This document shows, in pieces, positions 5,566 to 5,619 of a stretch of 5,619 bases of DNA (position 1 is its first letter; each line of letters opens with the position of its first letter). The DNA is from Cyanobacteria bacterium UBA11370 (GTDB lineage Bacteria; Cyanobacteriota; Cyanobacteriia; Cyanobacteriales; Coleofasciculaceae), in contig DNGI01000493.1 in assembly GCA_003486645.1 (NCBI GenBank), forward strand, positions 1 through 5,619, in the 5' to 3' direction. A model generated the notes under the pieces. That model searched no databases, was not told the DNA's origin, and saw only the letters and a program-made list of their open reading frames with translations. The translations under genes and the position numbers were made by a program.

Positions 5566-5619
5566 TTGGTTATTGGTTGTTGGTTGTTTGTTATTTGTTG
5601 TTAGTTGTTGGTTGTTAGT
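5566..5619 (+). repeat. Heptad array 3 (TTRGTTR), at least 7 units, cut by window end
   Basis: The array begins on the base right after the permease TAA (5563-5565): TTGGTTA, TTGGTTG, TTGGTTG, TTTGTTA, TTTGTTG, TTAGTTG, TTGGTTG, then a partial unit TTAGT. It has the same polarity as array 1. Its last 27 bases (5593-5619) are identical to 4154-4180. Any terminator or following gene, perhaps the missing ATPase, is outside the window. Confidence 0.9.

Overview
The window looks cyanobacterial. It has four copies of the HIP1 octamer GCGATCGC (296-303, 521-528, 4609-4616, 5200-5207), heptanucleotide tandem repeats of the kind found between cyanobacterial genes, a TnpB subtype common in filamentous cyanobacteria, and an adaptor/permease pair of familiar cyanobacterial type. 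The species cannot be named from the sequence alone.

Layout: four protein genes in two divergent blocks. On the minus strand lie a secreted or periplasmic TPR-repeat protein (37-918) and, upstream of it, a full-length IS200/IS605-type tnpB (1098-2372) without tnpA. On the plus strand lie a membrane-anchored HlyD/MacA-type periplasmic adaptor (2514-4154) and a MacB-type ABC permease without its ATPase (4348-5565). The tnpB unit sits in what was probably the divergent promoter region between the TPR gene and the adaptor gene. No tRNA, rRNA, CRISPR array or riboswitch was seen.

The adaptor and permease should form the inner-membrane and periplasmic parts of a MacA-MacB-TolC-like efflux or export pump. 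The adaptor keeps the R-x3-L-x6-S pattern that docks on TolC-family channels. The permease has the four-helix MacB plan with a large periplasmic domain between helices 1 and 2. The ATPase is not in the window; it may lie to the right or elsewhere. The substrate cannot be read from the sequence.

The non-coding DNA is the most unusual part. The adaptor-permease gap is filled by two heptad arrays of opposite polarity joined by a small hairpin. The first starts on the base after the adaptor stop codon and the second ends on the base before the permease ATG. A third array starts on the base after the permease stop and runs off the window. A perfect 27-base direct repeat flanks the permease gene. 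Upstream of the adaptor is a strong G-quadruplex motif, and a complementary C-rich tract is used as coding sequence for the adaptor's linker. A bulged hairpin overlaps the tnpB stop codon and resembles IS200/IS605 terminal hairpins or part of an omega RNA.
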